From Maniola hyperantus (Eukaryota; Arthropoda; Insecta; Lepidoptera; Nymphalidae): 64,000 bases of DNA. Below the pieces are notes generated by a model. That model ran no database searches, was not told the origin of the DNA, and was given only the letters and a program-made list of their open reading frames with translations. The stretch is from assembly GCF_902806685.2 (NCBI RefSeq), contig NC_048546.1:5084001-5148000 (forward strand). Reading direction: 5' to 3'. Position 1 is the stretch's first letter, and each line of letters begins with the position of its first letter. The position numbers were made by a program, and so were the translations under genes. Below are positions 42,149-53,530 of this stretch, piece after piece.

Positions 42149-42724
42149 ATGACATGCCTGCAAAATGCACACTATTCGCTATGAGCTGCGTATTGCGTCA
42201 AAGAAAATGCGAAAGTAAAATAATAAACACTTTACACTATTTTGACCTTTATTTTAAAACCACTATAAACTAATTTGCTAGCTCATAAAGTTCATCATTA
42301 ATGCCTACAAAAGTCGAATACGCAAGCCAAAGTTAAGTAATTTTATGACTTTCGAGTAGATATTGATTTACAAAGTTGCAAACCTACTCGTAATTACGCC
42401 TTTTATAACGTCACTGGAAGTACAATAATATCTAGAATCTATACTGCTATAGTATATAACTATATACCTACCTAATTAATTATTATTGTAAATGCAAAAT
42501 GTGTAATCCGGGAAAACAAAGAAAACCCAATCATACAGATTGGTTTTAATTAAAGGGTATGGGTTTAATTAAAATGCCATGCTAATCCGCTTCCATCTCA
42601 GATACTTATGGAATTTTCAAAACTATATTGTAGGTCTAGTGGTTAGCAAGTTCGGCTGTGGATGGCGAGATCCAGGGTTCGATTTCCGGATTGGGCTAAA
42701 ACAGTTAGGTATTAGATTTCTCTG
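42149..42724. other. Unannotated intron sequence
   Basis: GGTCTAGTGGTTAGCAAGTT and AGGGTTCGATTTCC near 42632-42690 look like a tRNA-type head with boxes A and B, possibly another SINE. Its body is not matched elsewhere in the window. Confidence 0.4.
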
Positions 42725-42862
42725 ATAAGAAACTCTCTATAAGACCTACCTACCTGCCAAATTTCATGATTACAGGTCAACGGGAAGTACAGGTTTCTTG
42801 ACATAAAGACAGACAACAAAGTGATATAAGGGTTCCTTTTGGGGTACGGAACCCTTAAAATA
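42725..42862 (-). repeat. H5 fragment
   Basis: CCAAATTTCATGATTACAGG, AGACAGACAACAAAGTGAT and GGGTACGGAACCCTTAAAA. Confidence 0.6.
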
Positions 42863-43309
42863 CACGCGGACAAACCTGCGGGCTGCAAAATTACCTAAAT
42901 TTTCCAAAAAAAAGAATAATTTTCTGCTAATTATATTTTTATCGATTCTATCACTTCCGCATTTTTTAATTACAAAAGAATTTCAAATAACGATACGTTC
43001 GTTCCCGCTATCTTTTCAAAACAATTATTACAAGCGTGTTATCATTTATCAGGCGTGTGTGTGGCCAGTCTAATCCTACAAATAAGGTTGTCTCAAGATA
43101 ACGTTATTACAACGTATAAAGTGGACGTCACGAATGGTGATGTTTCTAAATTCAGACTATCAGAATCCAAATAAAGTGAAAAGAGGAGTAGGTATGCCCT
43201 TAGCCATTTTAATAACGTTGATAAGAGACCTTGTAAAAACTTGGTAACATTCGTTGAATCTGAAAAGAAATTGCTAACCATAATGAAAATAAATCATGGT
43301 TCCCACTTT
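42863..43309. other. Unannotated intron sequence
   Basis: No supported feature. Confidence 0.35.
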
Positions 43310-43605
43310 ACATATCTAGACTCTGGAATAAGGATATTGGAAAAAGAACAAAAGGGACAGGCAGGCCATGTTTGTCGCAGAACTGACAACCGATAGGGCA
43401 GACGTGTTCTGGAATGGAGACCGCGTACCAGTAATCGCAGTGCAGGATGACCTCCAGCTCACTGGACCTATGATCTGAAGATGGTGGTTGGAACTGTGTG
43501 GATGAGAGAACGCCGGGTGGAATGGGTTTTTGGTGGCACTTTTGAAAAGGCTTGTCTAGCAGGGGACGCATACAGGCTGATGGATTGGATTTGGACCTAA
43601 AGTAG
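43310..43605 (+). pseudogene. Decayed RTE-type LINE C-terminus
   Basis: Allowing stops, the plus strand reads AGHVCRRTDNR, then RRVLEWRPRTSNRSAG, then TYDLKMVVGTVWM. This is the same end region as the intact frame at 7367-7816. It has at least two in-frame stops. Confidence 0.65.
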
Positions 43606-44690
43606 AAGAAATATTTTTTTTAGAACAGTGCAGAATGGAAGAGAAATGATTTAAACTTTTACAAAATGCTTTAGAAAAGACATGTTTATCTATCATTGGT
43701 TTGGAATGCGCGTCCTGTCGACAAGAACCAACAAGAAATTCGGTTGTTAGTCTTTAAAAAAATTCTAATTACAACTATAAGCCATGAATAATTAAGCCTC
43801 AGATTAAATTAGAATAAAAATATAAGAAGAAGAGTAATATAAGAAGTAGTAGAAGCTTTTCCATGTATGAAAAAAGACATCCGAAATTGAAGATATTAAC
43901 AACTGACCCAGAAACACTTTCGCAAACATAGATAGCACGAGGATCATACATTATTATCAATGTTCAAGTACTGTGAAAATTTCCGATACACTTGCGCTAG
44001 CTAGTTCAGTCGAGGTTGATATGTGTTCAACCGTTCATAATGCGTGCGGTCAGTTCGTGTGAGATAAGCACAATGGCACAAGAGTCGGTGACCGCCAAAT
44101 ACTAAGAAGCGATAATTGTGCTGAATATCTCCTTACATAAGGTAACCAAATTAGTGTAACTCAAATAGAGAGAATCAATGAATACTTGGATTGTATCCAA
44201 ACTGAACCTGCTTTGCTAATGGCAAAGCTAAAAATAGTAGGTAGATAGCGAATGCCAAAAATTGAAATGAATCCTCTTCGCTTAACTTAGATGAATAAAA
44301 GATCAATAAGATAAGAGAAATAGAATTAATTATTTATTAATTACTCGTGTTCATGTTAGTGCTAATTACTGCAAATATTAATTCAATTATAAATATTTAC
44401 ACAGTTGTAAATATTATTAATTATAATTTTAATCTTCCTGTCTTACCTAGTACACTTATAAATATCATGTTTTATTAACTCAATGAGATGAAGCGCCATT
44501 TATTAATAAATATGGTAAAAAATAACACAATTATCATAATTATTAATTTTATTTTCATGCGAGAATACGAGCGTTGGTTTTAAATATGACATGTTTTGAC
44601 GTGTTAACGATTCTATCGTTTGGGTTTAGTTTACCTGTGATAATGAATGTGTTGGAATAACGATAAGTATCTAGTTAAAATGCTCTTCCG
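43606..44690. other. Long unannotated intron sequence
   Basis: AT-rich, nothing recognised. Confidence 0.4.
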
Positions 44691-44693
44691 TTT

Positions 44694-45027
44694 TATCATC
44701 ATCATGATCATTATAATCAATCCATCGCCAACACGAGTACATCGGCCCATACTGAGCACGGGTCTCCTCTCAGAATGAGAATGATTCAGGGTTCAGGCCA
44801 TAGTTTCCCACTCACTTTGCCCTCTGCAGATTGGCAGATTTCACACACATTATGGAGAACTCTCAGGCATGCAGATTTCTTCACGATGTTTTTCTTCACC
44901 GCCAAAGCAAGTGATATTTTATTGCTTAATACGCACATAACTCTGAAAAGGTAAACGCCCGAGATTGAATTTCCGACCTCCCGTATAGAAGGCCGATGAC
45001 TTTTAACAACCAGCCTATCACCGCTTT
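44694..45027 (-). mobile_element. SINE-B, full-length, reverse
   Basis: (ATC)n tail, then CGGGTCTCCTCTCAGAATGA, and a head complement ending CCAGCCTATCACCGC. The head has diverged. Confidence 0.75.
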
Positions 45028-45095
45028 TCCGTTACACAGTTAGTAAGTAGTTATTGCAACTTTTATCATTTATTGCAAGATTAATTATTGTCTTA

Positions 45096-45493
45096 CTAGC
45101 TGATGCCCACGACTTCGTTCGCGTGGAATTAGGTTTTAAAAATCCCGTAGGAACTCTTTGATTTTCCGGGATAAAAAGTAGCCTATGTCACTCCCATGTC
45201 TTTAACTAGAGCCTCAATAGCTCAACTGGTAAAGGAGTGAACTGAAAACCGAAAGGTCGACGGTTCAAACCCCGCCCGTTACACTATTGTCGTACCTACT
45301 CCTAGCACGCTTCACGCTTAGTTGGAGAGGAAAAAGGGGAATATTAGTCATTTAACATGGCTAATGTTCTTTAAAAAAAAAAAAAACTATACCCATGCGA
45401 AAAATATCACGCCAATTCGTTGCTCCGTTGCGACGTGATTGATGGACAAACCAAAAAACAAACACACTTTTGCATTTATAATAAGGGTACTGA
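45096..45493 (-). repeat. H2 repeat interrupted by SINE-C
   Basis: CTAGCTGATGCCCACGACTT and CCCGTAGGAACTCTTTGAT up to 45204. It resumes at 45387 with ATACCCATGCGAAAAATATC to AACAAACACACTTTTGC. Confidence 0.65.
45205..45386 (+). mobile_element. SINE-C, full-length
   Basis: tRNA-like head with box A TAGCTCAACTGGTAAAGG and box B GACGGTTCAAACCCC. Poly-A tail at 45373-45386. AACTA occurs just before the head and just after the tail, a likely target duplication. Confidence 0.85.
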
Positions 45494-46015
45494 TAACAAT
45501 AAGTTGTTGATTTGTGTACAACAACGATACTTAATAATGTTCCAAATTCAAAAGACGTAGATATACGTCTTTCAAAATACCTACTAGGTATACCGATGTC
45601 TCCGATGTAAACATTGAGGAGTAAAACTTCGGTAAGTATTACTTACAAAAGTCCCCGTGAAATGCAATATGGCTGAATAGTGACCGCGTCGCGGTAGCCT
45701 ATGCTTTCCCACCTGAATATGACACCGTTTTCACACTTTCAAACGGTCCTACACCAACCGTTGACAAAAACTCGAAAAGAACTTAAAGTTAATCTAAATA
45801 GAACTTAAAATTGCCTAAACAGATTTGATTTGAACCCTCGGTAGGACGGATTAGCTGAGCACGGTCGACCTATTAAAACGATCGATTGTTTCCTCATTGT
45901 AGCGTTCAGAACTGCTGGTTACTGTAATAAGTAAAAATATTGCATAAACTTAAAATAATCTACCTATCGATAGATACATATATATTTTTAAGATTTTTTG
46001 AATAAGCAAAAATCT
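45494..46015. other. Unannotated intron sequence
   Basis: No supported feature. Confidence 0.35.
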
Positions 46016-46016
46016 C

Positions 46017-46440
46017 CAGGTTTTTTAAAATTCATATACAAGTGAGCCCTTGACTCCAGTCTCACCTGGTGGTCAGTGATGATGCAGTCTAAGATCAGAG
46101 CGGGCTAACCTAAGGGCCTAACATGCACCCCACGAGACAACTTTGTCTACGCATTTTCTCGTGTTATTCATAGAGATAACACGAGTAAATGCGTAGACAA
46201 AATTTTCTCGTGAGCGCATGTTAGGCGTGTCTTTTTACTATAAAACCTCTTTAGTTTCTATACAGCACCGTACCGGGACGCTAAATCGCTTGCCGGTAAG
46301 GGTGGTAACTATAGCTACGGCCGTAGCCTCCCACCAGGTCATACCAGAGGAAATTTAGAAATTTCTCTCGCTGGGAATCGAACCCGTGACCTCTCACTGA
46401 TAATACCGCAACGCTCACCACTGCGCCCGGGAGGTGCTGC
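46017..46440 (-). mobile_element. SINE-A, reverse, interrupted
   Basis: CCCTTGACTCCAGTCTCACC ... AGCGGGCTAACCT, then a palindromic insert, then TAGTTTCTATACAGCACCGT to CACTGCGCCCGGGAGG. Confidence 0.7.
46116..46225. mobile_element. M6 palindromic MITE inside SINE-A
   Basis: GCCTAACATGC is mirrored by GCATGTTAGGC. The inner arms hold TTGTCTACGCATTTTCTCG and its near-complement, leaving a loop of only a few bases. It replaces part of the SINE-A body. Confidence 0.75.
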
Positions 46441-47303
46441 CCTTTCGTCGGTAGTCGGTAGCAACAGAACGCCTTATCGAATAGTTTACTATCATAGCTT
46501 GATATCGAATGTTATTATTTGTAACTACTTACTATCATGATAAAGATATGATGTTGGCTTCCATATTTCATACTGTATATCAAACCATATAAATAACTAA
46601 CTATTATCAAATATTTTAGATGATTAGATTTTATTGCTAGATAGATTTAGTTGCAGTTTCTGATAACAATCAAAATACTTAATTCAAAAATAAATATTAT
46701 GTTGGGGTCAAGGAGGAGAAAAATGATCATATTTATGAATATTCAGATAGAAGTTTAGAATATGGGCGGTATATGCTAATAATATAACCAATATCTGCTA
46801 TAATGAGATATCGATAGAGACTGGCGCCACAAAAATCACGGAGAAAGTTCCGATAATGGGAAAACTAATTTAAATTGCCCTAAACCTACTAAATGAGGAA
46901 AATACTAAGAAAACAGCGCAACTTTTATTTCCTTTTTGTCTCTGTTTATTCCGTAAACTCATAAGAATGTTATAAATCATTATAGTTTATATCTTTTCAA
47001 AATTTTCGTATAATGAACCGGTAGTAAGCAAAAGTTATCTTGGAGTCATAAAAACATTCCTCGTTGATAATTAAATTGAATATTAAGAGGTTAAATAAAT
47101 TATGCGATAAACAGTTGTGAACAAACTTCTAGGTACAATTGATATTGTTTTTATTATTGAAATATTGAAATTATTCCATACCTTTGAAGGATAAATAAAG
47201 AAACCAAAGAAACTTAAGTCATTTTAGGACATTTCTAGCTCAGTTTTGGAAGAGTATCCTGTATATCATATCGCCTTTGTAGCTAAGACCCACTAGTTAT
47301 AAT
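46441..47303. other. Unannotated intron sequence
   Basis: No supported feature. Confidence 0.35.
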
Positions 47304-47527
47304 TATCATCATCATAATCCATTGTTGGCCCATTCATGTGCATGGGTCTTCTCGCAGAATAAGAAAAGGTTAGGCCAAAGTCCACCGCGCTGGTCAAATG
47401 CGAATTGGCAGACTTCATAAATCTTTGAGAACATTATGGAGCTTTCAGGATGCAGCTTTCCTCGCGATGTTTTTCTTTACCGTTAAATCAAGTGATATTT
47501 AACTGCTTAAAACGCACTTAAAGATAG
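47304..47527 (-). mobile_element. SINE-B, reverse, head missing
   Basis: ATCATCATCATAATCC tail, GGCCAAAGTCCACCGCGCTGG, and GATGTTTTTCTTTACCGTTA. Confidence 0.7.
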
Positions 47528-47669
47528 TAAGAGATAAACCCCCCAAAAGGGGGGTGACAATTTTTAATCACTAATCCACCACCACTATAGATATTATTTA
47601 TATTAGAATGTATTAGTATTCTGATGGATAAAGATATTTTTTTCCAGTAACAGTGTGTTGGTAGGATTT

Positions 47670-48060
47670 TTAGGTTTAGGTTTAAAGACTTTATTTTCTC
47701 AAAAAGAACAAAAGTTCACTTACATGAGAACAATTTTAAACATAAATATAGAAGAAAACATTATTTATGATACGGTGAATTTATAAAATAATAAAACTTA
47801 TACCTATATATTTTAAAACTATAGTGTTTGACAATATTTTTTAAATTTTTCTTTAAATTTTGGAAAAGATGTTTCGTTAAAAATGTCTTTCGGCAAGTTA
47901 TTATATAGTAGTACTCCCTCAAACTGTATACTCAAATTTTATCTACTAAATCCCTCTCGGTGGCCACTCTCAGAGCAAATTGGGGGACTCTGAGATGTCT
48001 TGCGGTGGCCTCCTTGCGCGACGTCCATTGGGCTTATCCCTGAGAAACTCCAAGTGGCAC
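47670..48060 (-). pseudogene. LINE reverse transcriptase C-terminus, decayed
   Basis: On the minus strand, with frame changes: FALRVATERDLVDKI, then GVLLYNNLPKDIF, then FPKFKEKFKKYC, followed by an AT-rich 3' end. The Y-N-x-L-P...FK..+K order is typical of non-LTR polymerases. It ends about 65 bp before the FGF-like exon, which explains the long frames overlapping there. Confidence 0.6.
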
Positions 48061-48126
48061 CTAGTGCATTGCGAGCGAATTACATTGACTTCACTGTTTC
48101 TAATCGCTATTTCGCAACTTTTCCAG

Positions 48127-48253
48127 GTGGTGATCTGCGGTGCGGTGCCGTCGATGGTTCGGTCGGTTCGTCTCTTCAACAAGTGCTCGCACACGTTCGT
48201 CAACGTGTACCCAAACGGCACTGTTATGGCCCGTTACGATGGAAACGACCAAC
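48127..48253 (+). CDS. Fibroblast growth factor-like exon 3
   Basis: Exon of 127 nt. The acceptor is ACTTTTCCAG after a TTCTAAT branch-like motif, and the donor is AAC|GTAAGT. It encodes the rest of the signal peptide, then VRLFNKCSHTFVNVYPNGTV followed by MARYDGNDQ. This fits the first FGF beta strands: L-[YF]-x5-H, a Y/L-P-[DN]-G-T-V turn and R-x-x-D-Q. It ends one base into the next codon; C plus two bases could encode the His usual after DQ. That is close to the first conserved intron of vertebrate FGFs. The product would be a secreted ligand for an FGF receptor. Later exons were not found before 64000. An MITE half lies 28 bp past the donor. Confidence 0.75.
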
Positions 48254-48281
48254 GTAAGTTCAACGTCTATCTAATATCTAT

Positions 48282-48342
48282 AGTACGCGACAGGTCGAGA
48301 TGGCAATCGGGGTATGAGGCGGGGAACGCCCCGCATACTCAT
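48282..48342 (+). repeat. M1 left half, 28 bp after FGF exon 3
   Basis: TAGTACGCGACAGGTCGAGA and GGGGTATGAGGCGGGGAACG. The right half is absent. Confidence 0.65.
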
Positions 48343-49855
48343 ATCGCTGATCTAAACCATAAAAGCTGTTACCTTGGCCTGATTTCCGTCTAAGTTAATG
48401 TCCGTATCATACTCCGCCAATAAATGCCAATAACCATGAAATCACCACAGATAAGATATCTTAGAAACAATTAGGTATTATTCCTTCAAAACACAATTTA
48501 AAAATTATTCTAAACTAACAATTAAAATATCAAGATCATATGGTGGAGTAGGTACTTTTTCAGTTACATAACATGTAGGTATTTATTATAATAGGTAATA
48601 TTTTAATATCATTATGTATCCGGTATCACTTTTTTACATAATGGACTCCACGCATTTTAGGAGATCAATATGCCAATCATAGTAAAGTTAAATTTCAGAT
48701 TCCAAATGCCAAAGCAGATTCTGTTGTCTTTCTTCTTTAAACTAAAGTAGAGTATTTGCATCTTTTTCGTTTTAATTTTGCTAAAATAGAACGGAACATG
48801 AATTTTACATTTAAAGACGCTAAATTTTAGTGCACGCTACAAATTTAAATAGGCTCTCGACTGGCAGCAAAAGTTACGAGGTTTGACGGCTCTAAATTTA
48901 ATTTAAAACTTTCAAACGGTGTCTGTCCTTTTCATATTACATTAGTAAGAAGAGGATGCGATTACTCTAAATTTAGTTGTGCTCAGAATCGTACCAACGT
49001 AAAATTCTTTAAAAAATTAACTCAATTATGTACCTACTTACAACTCTATAACCGTTCAACTTATCAACACGTTTCAAATTATTAGTAAGGCACTACTAAT
49101 TTCTATAAGTTTAAAGAAAACATGCGTAAGAATTTCGAATACATTCATACGAGTATGTAAAGGCAAGGCTCAGCAAGTCCACTGCAATCATCGAGGCGGG
49201 GGCTACACGTGAGAAACTATAGGAATATGTCAATACTTGAAGGGTCATTGGCCAGCTGCAACAGGTAAAGTCCGCGGTGCAATATAGTAATAACTTGGGA
49301 GCTGGTGGCAAAGAATGTTCTTAAAAGATTACAAATAAAGAGTTAGTCAATTCGACCCCACTCCATCATCGATGGAACTCTATTATAACTCCATCAAATC
49401 TAAACCATTTCCCATATATTATTATTATTATGTCTTCATTGAGAAAAGGGTGGTGTTGTATGAAAAAGGTCAGCTTGATCCCATTTTAATTTGGTCTCAT
49501 TTACCTAAATGATCTGTTGCTGGATCTTTATCGCTACATTATTTTAATTTGTTTAATTTAAATTAAATTAAACAAATCTATACCATTTACTCGCAATTTT
49601 TTTGTCGCCAGGGAACGTAGGCATGTAGGCAAGTAGCATGTAACAGACTTCAACACTTGTCGCCAGCAGATCAACAGTTTGACAAACATAATCATCGCTG
49701 CTGACACTCTTTCACTATTAATTAAAAAGCATAGTTGCAGCGAGAATGCTATAAATTCAACCAATCACAACATTTGTGATTTCTAGCAATATAATAATCA
49801 CAATTTTCGTTCTGAGTGACAGATGTCTAATGTCTATGTCACATATGTATTAATT
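48343..49855. other. Long unannotated intron sequence
   Basis: Possible decayed inverted-repeat element at 48795-49005 (CTAAATTTTAG, GCTCTAAATTTAATTT and CTCTAAATTTAG). No second FGF-type exon found by reading. Confidence 0.35.
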
Positions 49856-50132
49856 CATCATCATCATCATGATCAACACATTGCCGGCTCACTAAGAAGC
49901 ATAAGTCTGCTCTCAGATGGAGAAGGAGCCATAGTCTACGGCCTACGCTGACAAAATGCAGATTGGCAGATTTCACACACCTTTGAGATTGCAGGTTTCT
50001 TTTCTTTCACCGTTAAAGCCAGTGATATTTTATTTCTTAAAACGCACATAACTCCGAAAAGTGAGAGGTGCGTGCCTGGGATCGAACCCCCGACCTCCGA
50101 TTAAGAGGCCGACGTCCTAACCAATCACCTCT
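49856..50132 (-). mobile_element. SINE-B, reverse, full-length
   Basis: (CAT)n tail, CACTAAGAAGCATAAGTCTG, ACTCCGAAAAGTGAGAGGTG, and a head complement GACGTCCTAACCAATCACC. Confidence 0.8.
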
Positions 50133-50523
50133 TTGCAATAGTATGTATTAAATGTAGTTCAAAAATTGCCACCAGCTCCCGGCTAATAGTAACGGGTATT
50201 ATCGTTATAAGAGAAAATGTAGACAGGGGTTGTGAAATTAGAAACTTCTTTAGGTCGGTCTTTTGAATAGATCTGGTATAAATAATAATATATTAGTCGT
50301 GGCCTTGCATGTGTTTTTGTATCTTCAATAGAGTTGCGAAATGTCACAAGTATTAAAACTTGAACTTATTTTATTCAGTCAGTAAGTCAAGCAGTAACCC
50401 AACTGGTAATTAATATAACATGGTAATTATGGATTCACAATGAGGCACACAAAACTTCACAGTGCTTTTCAACATGTTTTCTATGGAAAGGCCATTTAGC
50501 TCTTACTAATTTTATATTACCTA
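50133..50523. other. Unannotated intron sequence
   Basis: No supported feature. Confidence 0.35.
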
Positions 50524-50738
50524 CTAGCTTATGCCTGCGACTTCGTCCACGTGGATTTTAAACAAATTTCAAACTCCTATTTTACCCCTCTTAGGGGTCG
50601 AATTTTCAAAAATCCTTCCTTAGCGGACGTCTACATCATAATAGCATCTGTATGCCAAATTTCACCCCGATCCGTCCAATGATATGATGATATGTGTCGA
50701 TAGATCAGTTAGTCAGTCACCTTTTCCTCTAGATTTTT
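50524..50738 (-). repeat. H1 repeat, reverse
   Basis: CTAG, CTTATGCCTGCGACTTCG, ACCCCTCTTAGGGGTCGAAT and CAGTCACCTTTTCCTCTAG. Confidence 0.65.
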
Positions 50739-50904
50739 AAAGAACTAGTTACATGCAGAAATTACACCTATGCAAATACAGCTTAATGATTGGCATCTTT
50801 ATTTTTATTGCTTTTCTAACGACCATTGACTTAGAGGGCACAAAAGGAGAACGTCGTAACTGCACATTGTCTCGCCCGGCGAAAGCATTCCGAGCATTCG
50901 CAAA

Positions 50905-51500
50905 TCTACACTAATATTATAAAGAGGAAAACTTTGTTTGTTTGTTTGTTTGTTTGTTTGTTTGTTTGTTTGTTTGTTTGTTTGTTTGTACTGAATAGGC
51001 TCAAAAACTACTGGACCGATTTTAAAAATTCTTTCACCATTCGAAAGCTACATTATCCACGAGTAACATAGGCTATATTTTATTTTGGAAAAAAATAGGG
51101 TTCCGTAAGATATTTGGGTTTTTCGGACACAAGGTGTAAAAAATCAACCAGAAAAGTTACTTATTTTGCGTACGCTGCCTAAACTATAAAAGATAGAACC
51201 ATAAAATGTTCTAATTAATTGTAGATCTTATAAATATCTACAAAAAAGTCCGCGACACACTATACCCATCTATGTCGAGTGAGGCACAGCAACCATTTTT
51301 TTATTTAAAAATCTTGAATTTTTTTTGGACTACATTTAAACGCGTTTATTTTACTCATGCTATTAATCCTTATCAAAATAAATGATTTCATCACTAAGAA
51401 CAGTTTATGGAGATAATATTTGGTCTTTGAATGATTAAAATTGGACGTTTGGTTTTGAAGTTATGGCGAAATTAAAATATTACGATTTCTGCTGCACGGC
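50905..51500 (+). repeat. H4 long copy with (TTTG)n
   Basis: CTACACTAATATTATAAAGA, then about 14 TTTG units at 50934-50988. AAAACTACTGGACCGATTTT and GAAAGCTACATTATCCACGA follow. A longer body after 51100 is AT-rich and unmatched here. Confidence 0.6.
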
Positions 51501-51507
51501 CCGTTGT

Positions 51508-51757
51508 CTACACTATAATATTATAAAGAGGAAAACTTTGTTTGTTTGTTTGTTTGTTTGTTTGTTTGTTTGTTTGTTTTATTATATAAAGAGGTAATGT
51601 CGTTAAGTTTGTTTGTAGGGGGTAATCTTTAGAACTACTGAACCGATTTTAAAAATTCTTTCACCAGTAGAAAGCTACATTATTCCTGAGTGACATAGGC
51701 TATACGGGATCTTTAAAAACCTAAATCTACGCGGGCGAAGCCGCGGGGATCAGCTAG
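51508..51757 (+). repeat. H4 full copy with (TTTG)n and CTAG end
   Basis: TATAATATTATAAAGAGG, (TTTG)n at 51538-51579, and ATTATATAAAGAGG repeated. Then GAACTACTGAACCGATTTT and GGCGAAGCCGCGGGGATCAGCTAG. Confidence 0.65.
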
Positions 51758-52345
51758 TATGTAATATATTGCCGTCATTACTCAACGTTTGTTGTAAATA
51801 CACGCAACTTTTTAGCATAGTCTACTCTCTAAATAAAAAGTACTTTCACCTCGCTTTATTTCGTGAGCGCTTTGTGGTTTGCACAAGAATTATCGCAGGT
51901 TCTTTTACTGGCACGGGGTACCGGGCGGTAAACGTGAAGGACCTTTTTATTTGAAAATAAATAAAGGAATTCGCCTTTGTCCTTTTCGTTGTAATCCTAA
52001 AAGCAAGACATGGAATGTTTGCGTTAGGGTCATGTAATTGTAAAGCCTTGGATCTTTGAGGAATTTAAACTACACGTATAAACTAAATTGTTTATTTTTA
52101 AAAAGCATTTACGTCCTTTTTATGTTGGGAGTTTGCGATCTATCGGATTACAACTAAGTATGACTAAGTAAATATTTTACGTAGCTGAACTATGATTAGA
52201 TTCTTTATTTTAGGCTTTATTAACAAGGTTCGAAACCTGGCATCCTGATGTTGATCCGAAACCCTGGTAAGAAAGGATTTTCAGAAATTCCATCCGAGTG
52301 AAACCGGGGCGGGTCAGCCCGTAAGTACATCTTTTAAGTACCTAA
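51758..52345. other. Mostly unannotated intron sequence
   Basis: 52260-52320 carries an H3 end fragment (GAAACCGGGGCGGGTCAGCCC). Otherwise nothing. Confidence 0.35.
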
Positions 52346-52460
52346 ATAAGGTGACTGACTGTTGACTGATCTATGAACGCACAGTTCAAACCACTGAACG
52401 GATCGGGCCGTTTGGCTATTATGGTACGTAGGCATCAATAAAGGATTTTGGAAATTCAAT
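52346..52460 (+). repeat. H1 5' half, abutting a LINE scrap
   Basis: AAGGTGACTGACTGTTGACTG to GGATTTTGGAAATTCAA. Confidence 0.6.
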
Positions 52461-52464
52461 TTGT

Positions 52465-52601
52465 AGGGTCTTCCGAACGCCACGCTCTTTTGCCGCTTGA
52501 ATCCAGCGGCTCTTTGCGACTCGTTTGATGTCACTAGTCAACGTAGTGGGTCTTCCAAGATTCAACACTACACTATCTTGTGCAGGTCGCCATTCTAGCA
52601 C
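52465..52601 (-). pseudogene. RTE-type LINE C-terminal scrap
   Basis: Minus strand reads LEWRPAQDSVVLNLGRPTT, then DIKRVAKSRWIQAAKERGV. This corresponds to the LEWRP...GRP.TRWTDD...AG..W...A..R segment of RTE-type LINEs. Confidence 0.6.
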
Positions 52602-53156
52602 AGATAGGGATATATCTTTATCTACTCATGTGATTCTAGCGCTATAAGCGAGTATTATATAGAAAGTAAGTTTTAGTTAGAGTAAGCGATGTACCTAATT
52701 GAGTCATAATTCGTATTACAATGATGCAGGGCTGACCCAATAACTGACAGTGCATTCTACGAGACATATTTCATGCGTAATTAAATGTAAGCGGTAATAT
52801 GATTTATTTGTATCGGTACTCTTACATCAACAGAATTTGAACTTTGCATAACAGGTTCAAATTGCTACAACAGCAAACACTTGATTGAAATATTAATGGA
52901 TTCCGCCGCCGAGTATTATACTATATATCTAATATATGACGACAATAATCGATGAGAAATAGTAATTAATTATTTTGAATTTAGGTTAAAATTGTCCGGA
53001 TGATGTATCGGTTTTCTATGACTTTCTGTCGTTAGATACATTTATTTTTGTGTTGCGCAGTGTCATAGTGTCATAGTGTCATAATAACGAATTTTAATGA
53101 AACTCCTATGGACTATCGGTCTCTACCCTACCCTACTCTACCTGCTTAATTCATAG
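52602..53156. other. Unannotated intron sequence
   Basis: GTGTCATA occurs three times in tandem near 53058-53084. Nothing else. Confidence 0.35.
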
Positions 53157-53381
53157 TCATGATCATCAATGGCATCATCATCATCGTCATCATCAATACC
53201 GGCTCACTACTGAGCATCGGCTTCCTCCCGATGTTTTGCTTCACCGTTAAAGCAAGTGATACTTAATTATTAAAATTTTAAAGAGAATATAACTCCAAAA
53301 ATTTATCGGTGCGTGCCCGGGATTGAACCGCGGATCCCCCGACTAGGAGGCCGATGTCTTAACCACTAAACTATCACCGCG
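53157..53381 (-). mobile_element. SINE-B, reverse
   Basis: CATCATCATCGTCATCATC tail. Part of the body is deleted. Head complement CGATGTCTTAACCACTAAAC ending TATCACCGC. Confidence 0.75.
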
Positions 53382-53530
53382 TTTAATAATTCACAGTAAG
53401 TGATACTAACTTATTTATAGTACTTAACACGGTAAAAATAATAAAATGTCTATTCATTCAAATAAATATCATGTAAGTAAATATTTATTCTGGAGTTAAT
53501 TTGAAAAAAAATATACCTATTTATACAAAA

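Noticed and set aside
47980..48393. 137-residue continuous frame through the FGF-like exon
   Set aside because: Starts at TTG, its upstream part overlaps an antisense LINE remnant, and it reads through a strong donor into an M1 repeat. Only 48127-48253 is supported.
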